Shown in pieces: positions 7,504 through 15,727 of a DNA stretch of 64,000 nt. The position numbers and the translations under genes were made by a program. Position 1 is the stretch's first letter. Every line of letters starts with the position of its first letter. The notes beneath the pieces are model-generated. The model worked only from the letters and a program-made list of their open reading frames with translations. It did not search any database and was not told where the DNA came from. Origin of the DNA: Pseudomonadota bacterium (lineage in GTDB: Bacteria; Desulfobacterota; Desulfovibrionia; Desulfovibrionales; Desulfovibrionaceae); contig JAHJLB010000001.1 in the NCBI GenBank assembly GCA_018822105.1, forward strand, positions 62,001 through 126,000, given 5' to 3'.

Positions 7504-9708
7504 GTGAAGACGACTGCCGCCAAAGCAACCGAAGCACAATCGGAGAAGTTTGGAACATTTGGCGGAGTTTTTACGCCGAGCCTGCTGACCATCCTGGGCG
7601 TCATTATGTTCCTGCGGTTTCCCGCGATCGTCGGGAATGCCGGGCTATGGAACGCGCTGCTCATCCTGGCCGTCTCCAAGACGATATCGCTGACAACCGG
7701 CCTGTCGATCGCCTCCATTGCCACCAACATGCGCATGAAGGGGGGCGGCCCATACTATTTGATCAGCCGGAGCCTGGGACTGGAGTTCGGCGGGGTGATC
7801 GCGATCTTTTTTTACATCGCCCAGGCTGTGGCTGTAGCGATGTACGTGATCGGCTTCACTGAGGCGTTCCTGTCGGCCTTTCCCTCTGCTGGCCTTTCAT
7901 TCCGGGCTGTTGCGACAATAACAAACCTGTGCGTTTTCGTGAGTGTCTATGTTGGCGCGGGCTGGACCATCAGACTCCAGTACGGCATTTTGGCGGTTCT
8001 GGGTCTGTCCATAGCTTCGTTTCTCGGGGGCGCGTGGAGCGGGTTCCAGGCGGATGTTCTGGCAGCCAACTTCAGCCCACAATGGCTTCCCGGCGAATCC
8101 TTCTTTACCATGTTCGCGCTCTTTTTCCCTGCGGTGACGGGTATCATGGCCGGGGTGAGCATGTCCGGCGATCTCAGGGATCCCGGAAGGTCCATACCCA
8201 CAGGCACCTTCGCGGCGATCGGCGTATCCGCCGTCACCTACTGCGTCATGACCGTGATGCTGGCGGCGAGCGTGCATCGAGCCGATCTTGTGGCGGACAC
8301 GTTCGTCATACGTGACCGCGCGCTGTTCCCGTTGTTCATCTACGCCGGCGTCATTTGCGCCACCCTGTCCTCGGCCTTGGGCAGCATGATGGGGGCGCCA
8401 AGGATATTGCAGGCGTTTGCCCGGGACAACGTCTTCCGTTGGCTCGGCTTCTTTGCAAGGGGGAGCGGCAAGGCGGGCGAACCCCGGCGGGCCATTTCGC
8501 TCACCTTCCTTCTCGCCCAGGCGGGCATTTTCATCGGGGATCTGAACACCATCGCGCCCGTCATCACCATGTTCTTTTTGATGACGTATGGCACGGTCAA
8601 CCTGGCTTGCTTCTATGAGGGCCGTTCGAATAATCCCAGCTTCCGCCCCACCTTTAGGCTCAACCACTGGAGCGTCGCATTGTCTGGCGCCCTGGGATGT
8701 CTTGGGGTGATGTTCCTGATCAATCCTCTTTGGGCGGGGGTGTCGATAGGCCTCTCCGCCGCCCTCTATTTCTTCATCGCGCAGTCCGATCTCCGTGCCA
8801 AGTGGGGCGACATCGAAAGCGGATTGGCCTACCAGCGGGCGCGCACCGCCCTGCTCCGACTGGAGCGTGAGCGCTACCACCCAAAAAACTGGCGCCCCTC
8901 CATACTTGTTCTCAGCGGAACCTCCGCGCACAGACTGCATCTTTCCCAGTATGCCAATTGGCTCACGGCGGACAGCGGCATTGTTTCGGTCGTCCAAGTC
9001 ATGCTGGGCGATGCGGACCAACTCCACGAGCGCCGCAACGAGGCGGAAAGCCTGTTGCGTAAATCCATATCCAGATCTGGGCTCCAAGCCTTCCCTGTCG
9101 TTGTGGTCGAAGAGAGTCTGCCCGAGGCGGCGAGATCCTTGCTGCAGTGTCATGGCATAGGCGGATTGCGCCCGAACACGGTCATGGTCGGGTTGAGCAG
9201 GGCGCCGGAGCGGCTTCAGGTGTTCATGGAAACCATCAACATCATCCAGCGCATGGGGGCAAGCCTCATCATCGTCGCCGACAAGCGGAGCGAAGAAGAT
9301 GCGGCCATTCCAGAGGGCTGCATAAACATCTGGTGGGCCGACAAGGAGAACAGCGCCCTCATGCTCCTGCTCGGTTTTATGTTGAAGAAAGAGCCGGGTT
9401 GGAGTTCCAGGCCCATCCGCATCCTCCGCCCGGTCTCTCCCATGGCGGATATGGAAAACATGACCCAAGAGATGGTGGGGATGCTGGAGGAGGCCCGCAT
9501 AGAGGCGGAAATTGTCCTGCTCCCCACGGAGCGCCCGCTGGATGCAGTGGCCCAGGCCCTGCAGCCCTCGGCGATTTTGTTCGCCGGACTAAAAGATCTT
9601 GGCGGGGCGGGTGATGTGCGTGCGTTGGCGAGGCTTGAACAGATTGCCGAGTTCGCAGAACGCGTGCTCTTTGTCCACAACGCGGGCGGGATTTCGCTGA
9701 AAGCCTAG
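7504..9708 (+). CDS. Cation-chloride-cotransporter-like (SLC12/APC superfamily) permease
   Basis: A 734-aa protein with an APC-fold transport domain (about residues 20-490) and a soluble C-terminal domain (about 500-734). The opening KFGTFGGVFTPSLLTILGVI followed by MFLRFPAIVGNAG matches TM1 of the Na-K-Cl/K-Cl cotransporter family, and the C-terminal half, with IVVADKR and INIWWADKENSALMLLLGFM, resembles the regulatory domain of those carriers. The ions are not deducible. GTG 7504 is preferred because GGGAG lies 9 nt upstream. Codon choice is more mixed and less GC-biased than in adjacent genes, which suggests transfer. A short GCAAAG/CTTTGC hairpin lies just upstream at 7451-7466. Confidence 0.8.
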   Translation: MKTTAAKATEAQSEKFGTFGGVFTPSLLTILGVIMFLRFPAIVGNAGLWNALLILAVSKTISLTTGLSIASIATNMRMKGGGPYYLISRSLGLEFGGVIAIFFYIAQAVAVAMYVIGFTEAFLSAFPSAGLSFRAVATITNLCVFVSVYVGAGWTIRLQYGILAVLGLSIASFLGGAWSGFQADVLAANFSPQWLPGESFFTMFALFFPAVTGIMAGVSMSGDLRDPGRSIPTGTFAAIGVSAVTYCVMTVMLAASVHRADLVADTFVIRDRALFPLFIYAGVICATLSSALGSMMGAPRILQAFARDNVFRWLGFFARGSGKAGEPRRAISLTFLLAQAGIFIGDLNTIAPVITMFFLMTYGTVNLACFYEGRSNNPSFRPTFRLNHWSVALSGALGCLGVMFLINPLWAGVSIGLSAALYFFIAQSDLRAKWGDIESGLAYQRARTALLRLERERYHPKNWRPSILVLSGTSAHRLHLSQYANWLTADSGIVSVVQVMLGDADQLHERRNEAESLLRKSISRSGLQAFPVVVVEESLPEAARSLLQCHGIGGLRPNTVMVGLSRAPERLQVFMETINIIQRMGASLIIVADKRSEEDAAIPEGCINIWWADKENSALMLLLGFMLKKEPGWSSRPIRILRPVSPMADMENMTQEMVGMLEEARIEAEIVLLPTERPLDAVAQALQPSAILFAGLKDLGGAGDVRALARLEQIAEFAERVLFVHNAGGISLKA

Positions 9709-9826
9709 GCTCCTGGCCGCGGGCAAGGACCTCTGCCCCTCCCGCTTTGCACAAGCGGCAGGTTTCCCCCCGCGACAGGGCGCAAAGGGCGGAGTCCCTG
9801 GGGAAGCTTCCGCGGCCCGGTCTGCC

Positions 9827-10705
9827 TCAGGCCCCGAGCAGGCGCCGCAGGCCGGCGCCGCGTTCGGCCGGGGGCATGCGCAAAAGTGCGCTCAGCAGGT
9901 CCTGGGCGAAGGCGCAGAGCGTTTCCGGCGCGACGCGCGCGGCCTGGGCCGGGTCGCTCAGGGCTGCGAACAGGGCCTGGACCTTTTTGGGGTCGCCGTA
10001 GGATTCCTGGAAGGCCGGCAGGTTTTCGCCGAACATCTCGGCCAGGGCGGCGTCGGCCCTGGCGGGGAAGGGGGCGGCCTGGGGGCGGAGCGCGCTTGAG
10101 GCCAGCACCAGGGCCAGGGCATCATCGAATTTCCTGCGCACATCGCCGCGCATGCTCGTCAGCGCTGCGGCCTGCAGCTGGGCCTGGGCGTCGGGGTGCA
10201 GCAGGCCGACGCACAGGGTGGCGTCGGCGGCGGAGAGCTCCTTCAGGGCGGCCAGCAGCGCCTCGGCCAGGCGCGCCGCCGATTCGTCCGAGGCGTTGCC
10301 CAGGCGCGCCAGTCCGGCGGCCAAGGCCAGGGCCGTGGCCTCGTCCTGCATGCGCTCCTCCACGGCCAGGCGCTCCGCTCCGTCGCCCGTGGCGGCCAGG
10401 CCCCTGGTCAGGCGCTGGCGCAAAAGCGCGGCGCGTTCCGGCTCGGCCTGGACCAGGGCGCGGAGCAGGCCCCCGGTGCGGAACAGGTCCTCGGCGCGCG
10501 ACGCGGCGTACTCCTGGCGGAGGTGCTCGGTGAGGGGCGCGCGGGCCAGGAAGCCCCCGACCGCGCCCGCAGCCAGGAAGGCCGCGAGGGCCAGCACGGC
10601 CCGGCGCCCGCGCACAAAGCGCAAGCGCCCCCACCAGGCCGCGGCCAGTGCGGTCAGGACGGCCAGGGCCGCCAGGGCTGCCCAGATCCAGATGGTTTGC
10701 GTCAT
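9827..10705 (-). CDS. Uncharacterised membrane-anchored protein
   Basis: A 292-aa protein starting at ATG 10705, with GAGG upstream. Two hydrophobic helices lie near residues 4-23 and 31-52, followed by a long Ala/Leu-rich, highly charged helical domain with no motif that I recognise. The likely topology is two N-terminal membrane anchors and a soluble helical domain. It is divergent from the GH17-GT2 gene and shares a 508-bp intergenic region with it. No function is assigned; the high alanine content makes fold guesses unreliable. Confidence 0.65.
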   Translation of the reverse strand: MTQTIWIWAALAALAVLTALAAAWWGRLRFVRGRRAVLALAAFLAAGAVGGFLARAPLTEHLRQEYAASRAEDLFRTGGLLRALVQAEPERAALLRQRLTRGLAATGDGAERLAVEERMQDEATALALAAGLARLGNASDESAARLAEALLAALKELSAADATLCVGLLHPDAQAQLQAAALTSMRGDVRRKFDDALALVLASSALRPQAAPFPARADAALAEMFGENLPAFQESYGDPKKVQALFAALSDPAQAARVAPETLCAFAQDLLSALLRMPPAERGAGLRRLLGA

Positions 10706-10797
10706 GTCTTGCCTCGCCAAGGCCCTTGTGCCTGATTTCGCCGCCCGAGGGAAGCGGGCAGCCCACGGTGCGCCGTCCAGTGCCGTACCTCCCTTGG

Positions 10798-10839
10798 TGC
10801 GCAAGTGCGCAAATATTAGACTGCAAATGTGTTTGCGCA
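10798..10839 (+). promoter_or_regulatory. Candidate enhancer-binding site: three TGCGCAA repeats
   Basis: TGCGCAAG (10798-10805) and TGCGCAAA (10806-10813) are adjacent direct repeats; TTTGCGCA (10832-10839) is the exact inverse, 18 bp further on. The array ends 44 bp before the sigma-54 -24 element, a position suited to an upstream activator. It could instead serve the divergent membrane-protein gene. Confidence 0.5.
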
Positions 10840-10883
10840 GTTGGCTTGCTTTGATAGACCTGTGATTCCGGTGTGTTGTCAAG

Positions 10884-10899
10884 TGGCACGGGCCTTGCT
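10884..10899 (+). promoter_or_regulatory. Sigma-54 (RpoN) promoter, -24/-12
   Basis: TGGCACG, 4 nt, TTGCTA matches the consensus TGGCACG-N4-TTGCW; the invariant GG and GC are separated by exactly 10 nt. Transcription should start near 10910 and run toward the GH17-GT2 gene, 300 bp downstream. Confidence 0.8.
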
Positions 10900-10909
10900 A
10901 TTCTGTGGC

Positions 10910-11095
10910 TGCAAGGCGCCTGCGAAGGCGCCGGGAGTGCTGCGAGTGCGCACGAATGGTACACTGTGGCCAAAGTTCGCAGGGGCCGGAGGAGACGGGC
11001 GCTTGCCTGAATCGTGCGGATGCAGTATGCGCTCCCCCGCAAGAATGGAGCGGGGGCGCAGCGCGCCAGGGGCGGCCGGCAGGGCCGCTGTTTTT
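10910..11095 (+). ncRNA. Candidate sigma-54-dependent small RNA or attenuated leader
   Basis: An RNA started from the sigma-54 promoter would carry a perfect 6-bp hairpin at its 5' end (10915-10932) and reach a terminator-like hairpin with a T-rich tail at 11095, giving about 185 nt. The product could be a free small RNA, or read-through could feed the downstream gene under attenuation. There is no family match that I recognise. Confidence 0.35.
11072..11095 (+). terminator. Terminator-like hairpin in the leader
   Basis: GCGGCC, 5-nt loop, GGCCGC, then TGTTTTT. It lies 119 bp before the ATG of the GH17-GT2 gene, so it either ends a small RNA or attenuates that gene. Confidence 0.55.
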
Positions 11096-11213
11096 ATGGG
11101 GTGGGACCAGCATTTCGGGCCGGCATGCGGCCGCAGGCGGAAACAGGGCCAGGGCCCCCGCCGGGAACTGAGGGAACTTTAGCTTTTCGCGCCATCCTGG
11201 AGTTGGCGGCACT

Positions 11214-13883
11214 ATGCGCAAGAACGCACTCATCGTGCTCATCGTCATGGCGGTGAACCTGGGCCTCTGGGCCTTCTTCAACCGCCCGGCCGACCCGCAG
11301 CTCGACTTCACCGGCCAGGTCAAGGCCGTGTCCTTCAGCCCCTACCGCGCCGACCAGGACCCCCTGGTGAACAAGTTCCCCACGCCCAGGCAGATTGAGG
11401 AGGACATCGTCTTCCTCAAGGGCAAGGCCGGCGCCATCCGCACCTATTCCTCCCTGGACGGCATGGAGCTCATCCCCGGCCTGGCCGAAAAGCACGGCAT
11501 GCCCGTCATGGCCGGCGCCTGGCTGGACAAGCGCCTCAAGCGCAACGAGCTTGAGATCGCCGGGCTCATCAAGAACCTGAAAGAGCACAAGAACATCACC
11601 CGCGTCTTCGTGGGCAACGAATCCATCCTGCGCGGCGACTTCACCATCGCCCAGCTCTCGGAGTACATCCGCCGCGTCAAGGAGGCCGCCCCCGACGTGG
11701 AGGTGAGCACCGCCGAGCCCTGGCACGTCTGGATCAACAACCCCAAGCTGGCCGAGAACGTGGACTTCATCTCCATCCACATCCTGCCCTACTGGGAGCG
11801 CATCCCCGAGGACAAGGCCATCGAGTGGAGCATGAATCGCTACAAGCAGGTGGTGCAGCGCTTCCCGGACAAGCACGTGCTCGTGGCCGAAATCGGCTGG
11901 CCCTCCAACGGCGAGCGCTGGGGCAAGGCCAAGGCCTCCATCGCCAACGAGGCCAAGTTCCTGCGCCAGTTCATGAACCTGGCCGTGCAGCAGAACATCG
12001 ACTACTGCGTCATGGAGGCCTTTGACCAGCCCTGGAAGCGCCCCCTGGAGGGCGTGGTGGGCGCGCACTGGGGCATCTGGACCGTGGACCGCAGCCTCAA
12101 GATCCCGCTCACCGGCGTGATCATGGAAGACACCCTGTGGCCCGTGCAGTGGGGCGTGTCGCTTCTGTGCCTCATCCCCATGCTCTTCTTCCTTTACCGC
12201 CGCCGCTCCCAGCCCTTCTCCGGGCGGCTGTTCTTCTCGCTGCTGCTGCAGACCGTCACCAGCTCCCTGGTCTGGATCGCCTTCACGCCCATCACCATCG
12301 AGTTCCTGCCCGCCGAGACCGCGGCCTGGGCCATGCTGCTGCCCATGCAGATCGGCCTCCTGGCCGTGGTGCTCATCAACGGCTTTGAGATGAGCGAGAT
12401 GCTTTGGCCCGAAGGCCTGCGCCGCCGCTTCTTCCCCCTGCGCCACGACCTGGACCAGGGCCTGCCCAAGGTCTCCATCCACGTGGCCTGCTGCAAGGAG
12501 CCGCCGGACATGGTCATCGCCACCATGAACTCCCTGGCGGCGCTGGACTACCCCGACTTCGAGGTGCTGCTGGTGGACAACAACACCACCGACCCGGCCC
12601 TGTGGAGGCCCCTGGAGGAGCACTGCGCCATGCTCGGGCCCCGCTTCCGCTTCTTCCACCTGGAGGAGTGGCCGGGCTACAAGGCCGGCGCCCTGAACTT
12701 CGCCCTCAGGGAGACAGCCAAAGACGCCCGCGTCGTCGCCGTGGTGGACTCCGACTATCAGGTGCGGCCGAGCTGGCTGCGCTCCCTGACCCCGTACTTC
12801 GAGAAGCCGGACATCGCCATCGTGCAGAGCCCGCAGGACCACCGCGAGTGGACCGGCGACCCGTACAAGACCGTGTGCGCCTGGGAATACGACGGCTTCT
12901 TCCGCATCGGCATGGTGCACAGGAACGAGCGCAACGCCATCATCCAGCACGGCACCATGACCATGATCCGCAAGGTCGTGCTCGAGGAAGTGGGCGGCTG
13001 GGGCGAATGGTGCATCTGCGAGGACGCCGAGCTCGGGCTCAAGGTCCTGGAGCGCGGCTACCAGGCCATCTACGTGCCGGAGAGCTTCGGCCACGGGCTG
13101 ACGCCCGACACCTACGCCGGGTTCAAGCGCCAGCGCTTCCGCTGGGCCTACGGCGCGGTGCAGATCCTGAAGCGCCACTGGCGGCAGCTGCTGCCCTGGA
13201 ACAAGACCACGTCCCTGGACAACGGGCAGAAGTACCACTTCATCGCCGGCTGGCTGCCCTGGTTCGCCGACGCCACGCAGATCGCCGTGCTGGTGGTCAG
13301 CCTGGTGTGGAGCCTGGGCATGCTGGTGCTGCCCAGATACTTCGGCACGCCGCTGTCCATCTTCCTCCTGCCGCCCCTGGGCGCGTTCCTGTTCAAGCTC
13401 TTCCACTTCATGTGGCTGTACAAGACCCGCGTGAAGTGCGGCGTGTGGGAGCGCATCGGCGCGGCCATCGCCGGCCTGGCGCTGACGCACACCATCGCCA
13501 AGGCCATCTTCCAGGGCGTGTTCACCAAGAGCAAGCCGTTTCTGCGCACGCCCAAGTGCGAGGAGCGCTGCGCAGTGATGCGCGGCCTGCTCATGGCGAG
13601 AGAGGAGCTGATGATCCTGGGGCTTTTGTGGCTGGCCGCCGCTGGCGTCATCGCCCGCTACGGCACCGAGAACCCGGACATAGTCACCTGGGCATTGATC
13701 CTGCTGGTGCAGAGCACCCCGTACCTGGCGGCCCTGTGCCTCTCGCTCCTGTCGGTGATGCCGAACCTCATCCCCGGCGTGAACGTGCAGCGGGCCTGCC
13801 AGAACGCCTGCCAGATCGTGACCTCCTCCGGCCCGGCCATGATGGCCATCCCCACGGCCTCGGAGCGCAAGGACAGGGTCTAG
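11214..13883 (+). CDS. GH17-GT2 fusion, beta-glucan synthase/transglycosylase-like (NdvB-type)
   Basis: An 889-aa inner-membrane protein with an N-terminal membrane anchor (residues 5-22), a GH17-like domain (about 30-300) and a processive GT2 domain flanked by membrane helices. GH17 catalytic glutamates are visible in VFVGNESILRG and VLVAEIGWPSNG. The GT2 part shows PKVSIHVACCKEPP, VVDSDYQ (DxD), ICEDAELG and QRFRWAYG (QxxRW), the full set for processive beta-glycan synthases. The same architecture occurs in NdvB-type proteins that make periplasmic or cyclic beta-1,3-glucans; that product is inferred. GGAG lies 11 nt upstream. Expression is expected from the sigma-54 promoter at 10884. Confidence 0.85.
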   Translation: MRKNALIVLIVMAVNLGLWAFFNRPADPQLDFTGQVKAVSFSPYRADQDPLVNKFPTPRQIEEDIVFLKGKAGAIRTYSSLDGMELIPGLAEKHGMPVMAGAWLDKRLKRNELEIAGLIKNLKEHKNITRVFVGNESILRGDFTIAQLSEYIRRVKEAAPDVEVSTAEPWHVWINNPKLAENVDFISIHILPYWERIPEDKAIEWSMNRYKQVVQRFPDKHVLVAEIGWPSNGERWGKAKASIANEAKFLRQFMNLAVQQNIDYCVMEAFDQPWKRPLEGVVGAHWGIWTVDRSLKIPLTGVIMEDTLWPVQWGVSLLCLIPMLFFLYRRRSQPFSGRLFFSLLLQTVTSSLVWIAFTPITIEFLPAETAAWAMLLPMQIGLLAVVLINGFEMSEMLWPEGLRRRFFPLRHDLDQGLPKVSIHVACCKEPPDMVIATMNSLAALDYPDFEVLLVDNNTTDPALWRPLEEHCAMLGPRFRFFHLEEWPGYKAGALNFALRETAKDARVVAVVDSDYQVRPSWLRSLTPYFEKPDIAIVQSPQDHREWTGDPYKTVCAWEYDGFFRIGMVHRNERNAIIQHGTMTMIRKVVLEEVGGWGEWCICEDAELGLKVLERGYQAIYVPESFGHGLTPDTYAGFKRQRFRWAYGAVQILKRHWRQLLPWNKTTSLDNGQKYHFIAGWLPWFADATQIAVLVVSLVWSLGMLVLPRYFGTPLSIFLLPPLGAFLFKLFHFMWLYKTRVKCGVWERIGAAIAGLALTHTIAKAIFQGVFTKSKPFLRTPKCEERCAVMRGLLMAREELMILGLLWLAAAGVIARYGTENPDIVTWALILLVQSTPYLAALCLSLLSVMPNLIPGVNVQRACQNACQIVTSSGPAMMAIPTASERKDRV

Positions 13884-13916
13884 CCCGCCGCCCCGGAACC
13901 GACCTGACGACAACCA

Positions 13917-13957
13917 GCGGCCCGGCCCCCACACAGGGAGCCGGGCCGCTTTTGTCT
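13917..13957 (+). terminator. Intrinsic terminator after the GH17-GT2 gene
   Basis: GCGGCCCGGC pairs with GCCGGGCCGC around a 13-nt loop and is followed by TTTTGTCTT. Confidence 0.85.
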
Positions 13958-13975
13958 TGGGGCTTGGGAGGGCGG

Positions 13976-15589
13976 CTAGAGCAGCTTGGCCTGTTTGGCC
14001 TTGGGGCCTTTCTCCTTGGGCGCCTTCTTGAAGGTCACGGCGCCCAGGGACAGGTCGAGGTATTCCGCGCGTTCGTGCCCCGACAGCAGGCCCTCGATGG
14101 TCAGTATCTGGATCTTGGGGTAGGCCTTTTTGTTGTGTGGGCACTCGTAGAACCCCACGCTGGCGGCCTCCTTGAGCATGGGCGCTGTTGGCCTGGCCAG
14201 GGTGACGAAAAGCCCGATGGCCGCCTTTTCGCGCTCCACCACATGCGCCAGGTCGCGGATCATGGGCACCTGCACCTTGTCCCCGCCCTTGACCGAGACC
14301 ACGATGCGCTTGGTCGCGCCCGTGGCGTCGTCCTGAAAATAGATCAGGCCGTCGATGCCGCCGTCCGCGCCCTTCTTCTTGCCGCCGTAAGGCTGGGCGT
14401 TGACGAGCGAACAGGCCCACCACTGGAACTGGTATTTGTCGCGCCGGGCCAGGTCCTCCGCCCCCGCGAAGTCCTTGGGCGTGCCGTGGGTCTCGAAGGT
14501 GATGCCGGGAAAGGCGTCGCGCAGGCGCTTTTCGATGAGGCTGATGGCTAGGTGCGTGATGTCGATGCCGATCCAGGCACGACCAAGCTTCTGCGCGGCG
14601 TGCAGGGCCGTGCCGCAGCCGCAGAAGGGGTCGAGCACCACGTCGCCGGGGTTGCTGGAGGCCTGGATGATGCGCTCCAGGAGCGCCAGGGGCTTCTGGG
14701 TGGGGTAGCCAAGGCGTTCATGCTGGGCAGCGCTTAATGGGTTTATGTCCGTCCACATGTCCGTCATCGGCTGCCCACCGAGTTCGTTTAGATAGACCTT
14801 GCGCTTAATGCGACCCTGCGGATTTGGCGGAAAATAGAGCCGCCCATCTCGATCCAGCTCTTCCATCACCTTTAGGCTAACGCGCCAACCAAGCTCTGGC
14901 GGGGGGTATCCCTTGTATTCGTACGTGAGATTTGGCCGAGGGCTTGGTGAATTTAAATTTTCATGCTTGTATCGTCCGCGCTCGTCTTCGTAACGGAACA
15001 TCGTCTCCAAATATCGCGGATCATGTTCATGAAAGAATCGATTCAGAATGTATGAAGCACTTTTTGTATAGTAAAATATGGCATCGTGGCTTCGGCCCAT
15101 ACTGCGTCGTGAGTCGCCATGCCCATATGAACGTTTCCAAATAATCTCGTTGCGAAAATTCTCCTTCCCAAACACCCCGTCCAACACTATCTTCAAATAG
15201 TGGCTGGCCGTGGGGTCGCAGTGCAGGTACAGGCTGCCCGTGGGTTTGAGCACAATGTGCAGCTTCAGCAGACGGTTGGCCATCATGGTCAGGTAGGCCA
15301 TCATGTCGTTCTCGCCCAGAAACCGCCGCAGCGCCTCCATCATCTGCGCCACGTCGGTGTTCTCCTGGCGCAGCAGTTCGCGGTACTCGCCCTCGGCCTG
15401 CTCGCCCCAGTGCCAGGTGTCCTCAAAGGCCTCGATCTGGGCCTGGCTGTCCTGGCCCTGCGGGCTCTTGAAGAGCACGTTGTAGTTGGCGTTGGAGTTG
15501 AACGGCGGGTCCAGGTACACGAGGTCCACGCTCTCCGGCGGGAAGCCGCGCAGAACGTCCAGGTTGTCGCCGTAGTGCAGTGCGTTCAT
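13976..15589 (-). CDS. DNA methyltransferase (beta-class) fused to an Mrr-like nuclease domain
   Basis: A 537-aa protein. DPPF (27-30, motif IV) precedes DPFCGCG (320-326, motif I, SAM binding), the order of beta-class adenine-N6 or cytosine-N4 methyltransferases. The region between them (about 131-285) is the target-recognition part, and its DNA is strikingly AT-richer than the rest of the gene. Residues about 405-500 contain GADGGIDG and VVSVKGG, which look like the D...xK catalytic core of Mrr-type PD-(D/E)xK nucleases. One polypeptide might therefore both modify and cut, as in type IIG systems; a methylation-only role with a degenerate nuclease is the alternative. GAGG lies upstream of ATG 15589. 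No separate restriction gene is adjacent. Confidence 0.85.
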   Translation of the reverse strand: MNALHYGDNLDVLRGFPPESVDLVYLDPPFNSNANYNVLFKSPQGQDSQAQIEAFEDTWHWGEQAEGEYRELLRQENTDVAQMMEALRRFLGENDMMAYLTMMANRLLKLHIVLKPTGSLYLHCDPTASHYLKIVLDGVFGKENFRNEIIWKRSYGHGDSRRSMGRSHDAIFYYTKSASYILNRFFHEHDPRYLETMFRYEDERGRYKHENLNSPSPRPNLTYEYKGYPPPELGWRVSLKVMEELDRDGRLYFPPNPQGRIKRKVYLNELGGQPMTDMWTDINPLSAAQHERLGYPTQKPLALLERIIQASSNPGDVVLDPFCGCGTALHAAQKLGRAWIGIDITHLAISLIEKRLRDAFPGITFETHGTPKDFAGAEDLARRDKYQFQWWACSLVNAQPYGGKKKGADGGIDGLIYFQDDATGATKRIVVSVKGGDKVQVPMIRDLAHVVEREKAAIGLFVTLARPTAPMLKEAASVGFYECPHNKKAYPKIQILTIEGLLSGHERAEYLDLSLGAVTFKKAPKEKGPKAKQAKLL

Positions 15590-15727
15590 GAAAACCTCGC
15601 GCCTGGGTGGGCAGTTTCGCCCGTTCTACCCAGCGCATACAGCCCCGTCAATGCACGGGCGCGGATCCCCCTTCGTCCCTGGGAAAACCGCCGCCGCATC
15701 CCCGGCAGCCGGGGGCCATTCCGCTCC

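Larger units (their letters stand above)
10706..11213. other. 508-bp intergenic region
   Basis: No convincing protein gene. From left to right it holds the upstream end of the minus-strand membrane gene, the TGCGCAA repeats, a sigma-54 promoter, a 5' hairpin (GGCGCC, 6-nt loop, GGCGCC at 10915-10932), a GC-rich imperfect stem at about 11030-11060, a terminator-like hairpin at 11072-11095, a small GGCCG/CGGCC hairpin at 11119-11133, and the ribosome-binding site of the GH17-GT2 gene. Confidence 0.7.

Noticed and set aside
10905-11171. Short open frames in the sigma-54 leader
   Set aside because: No ribosome-binding site, composition driven by GC-rich hairpins, and no family resemblance.
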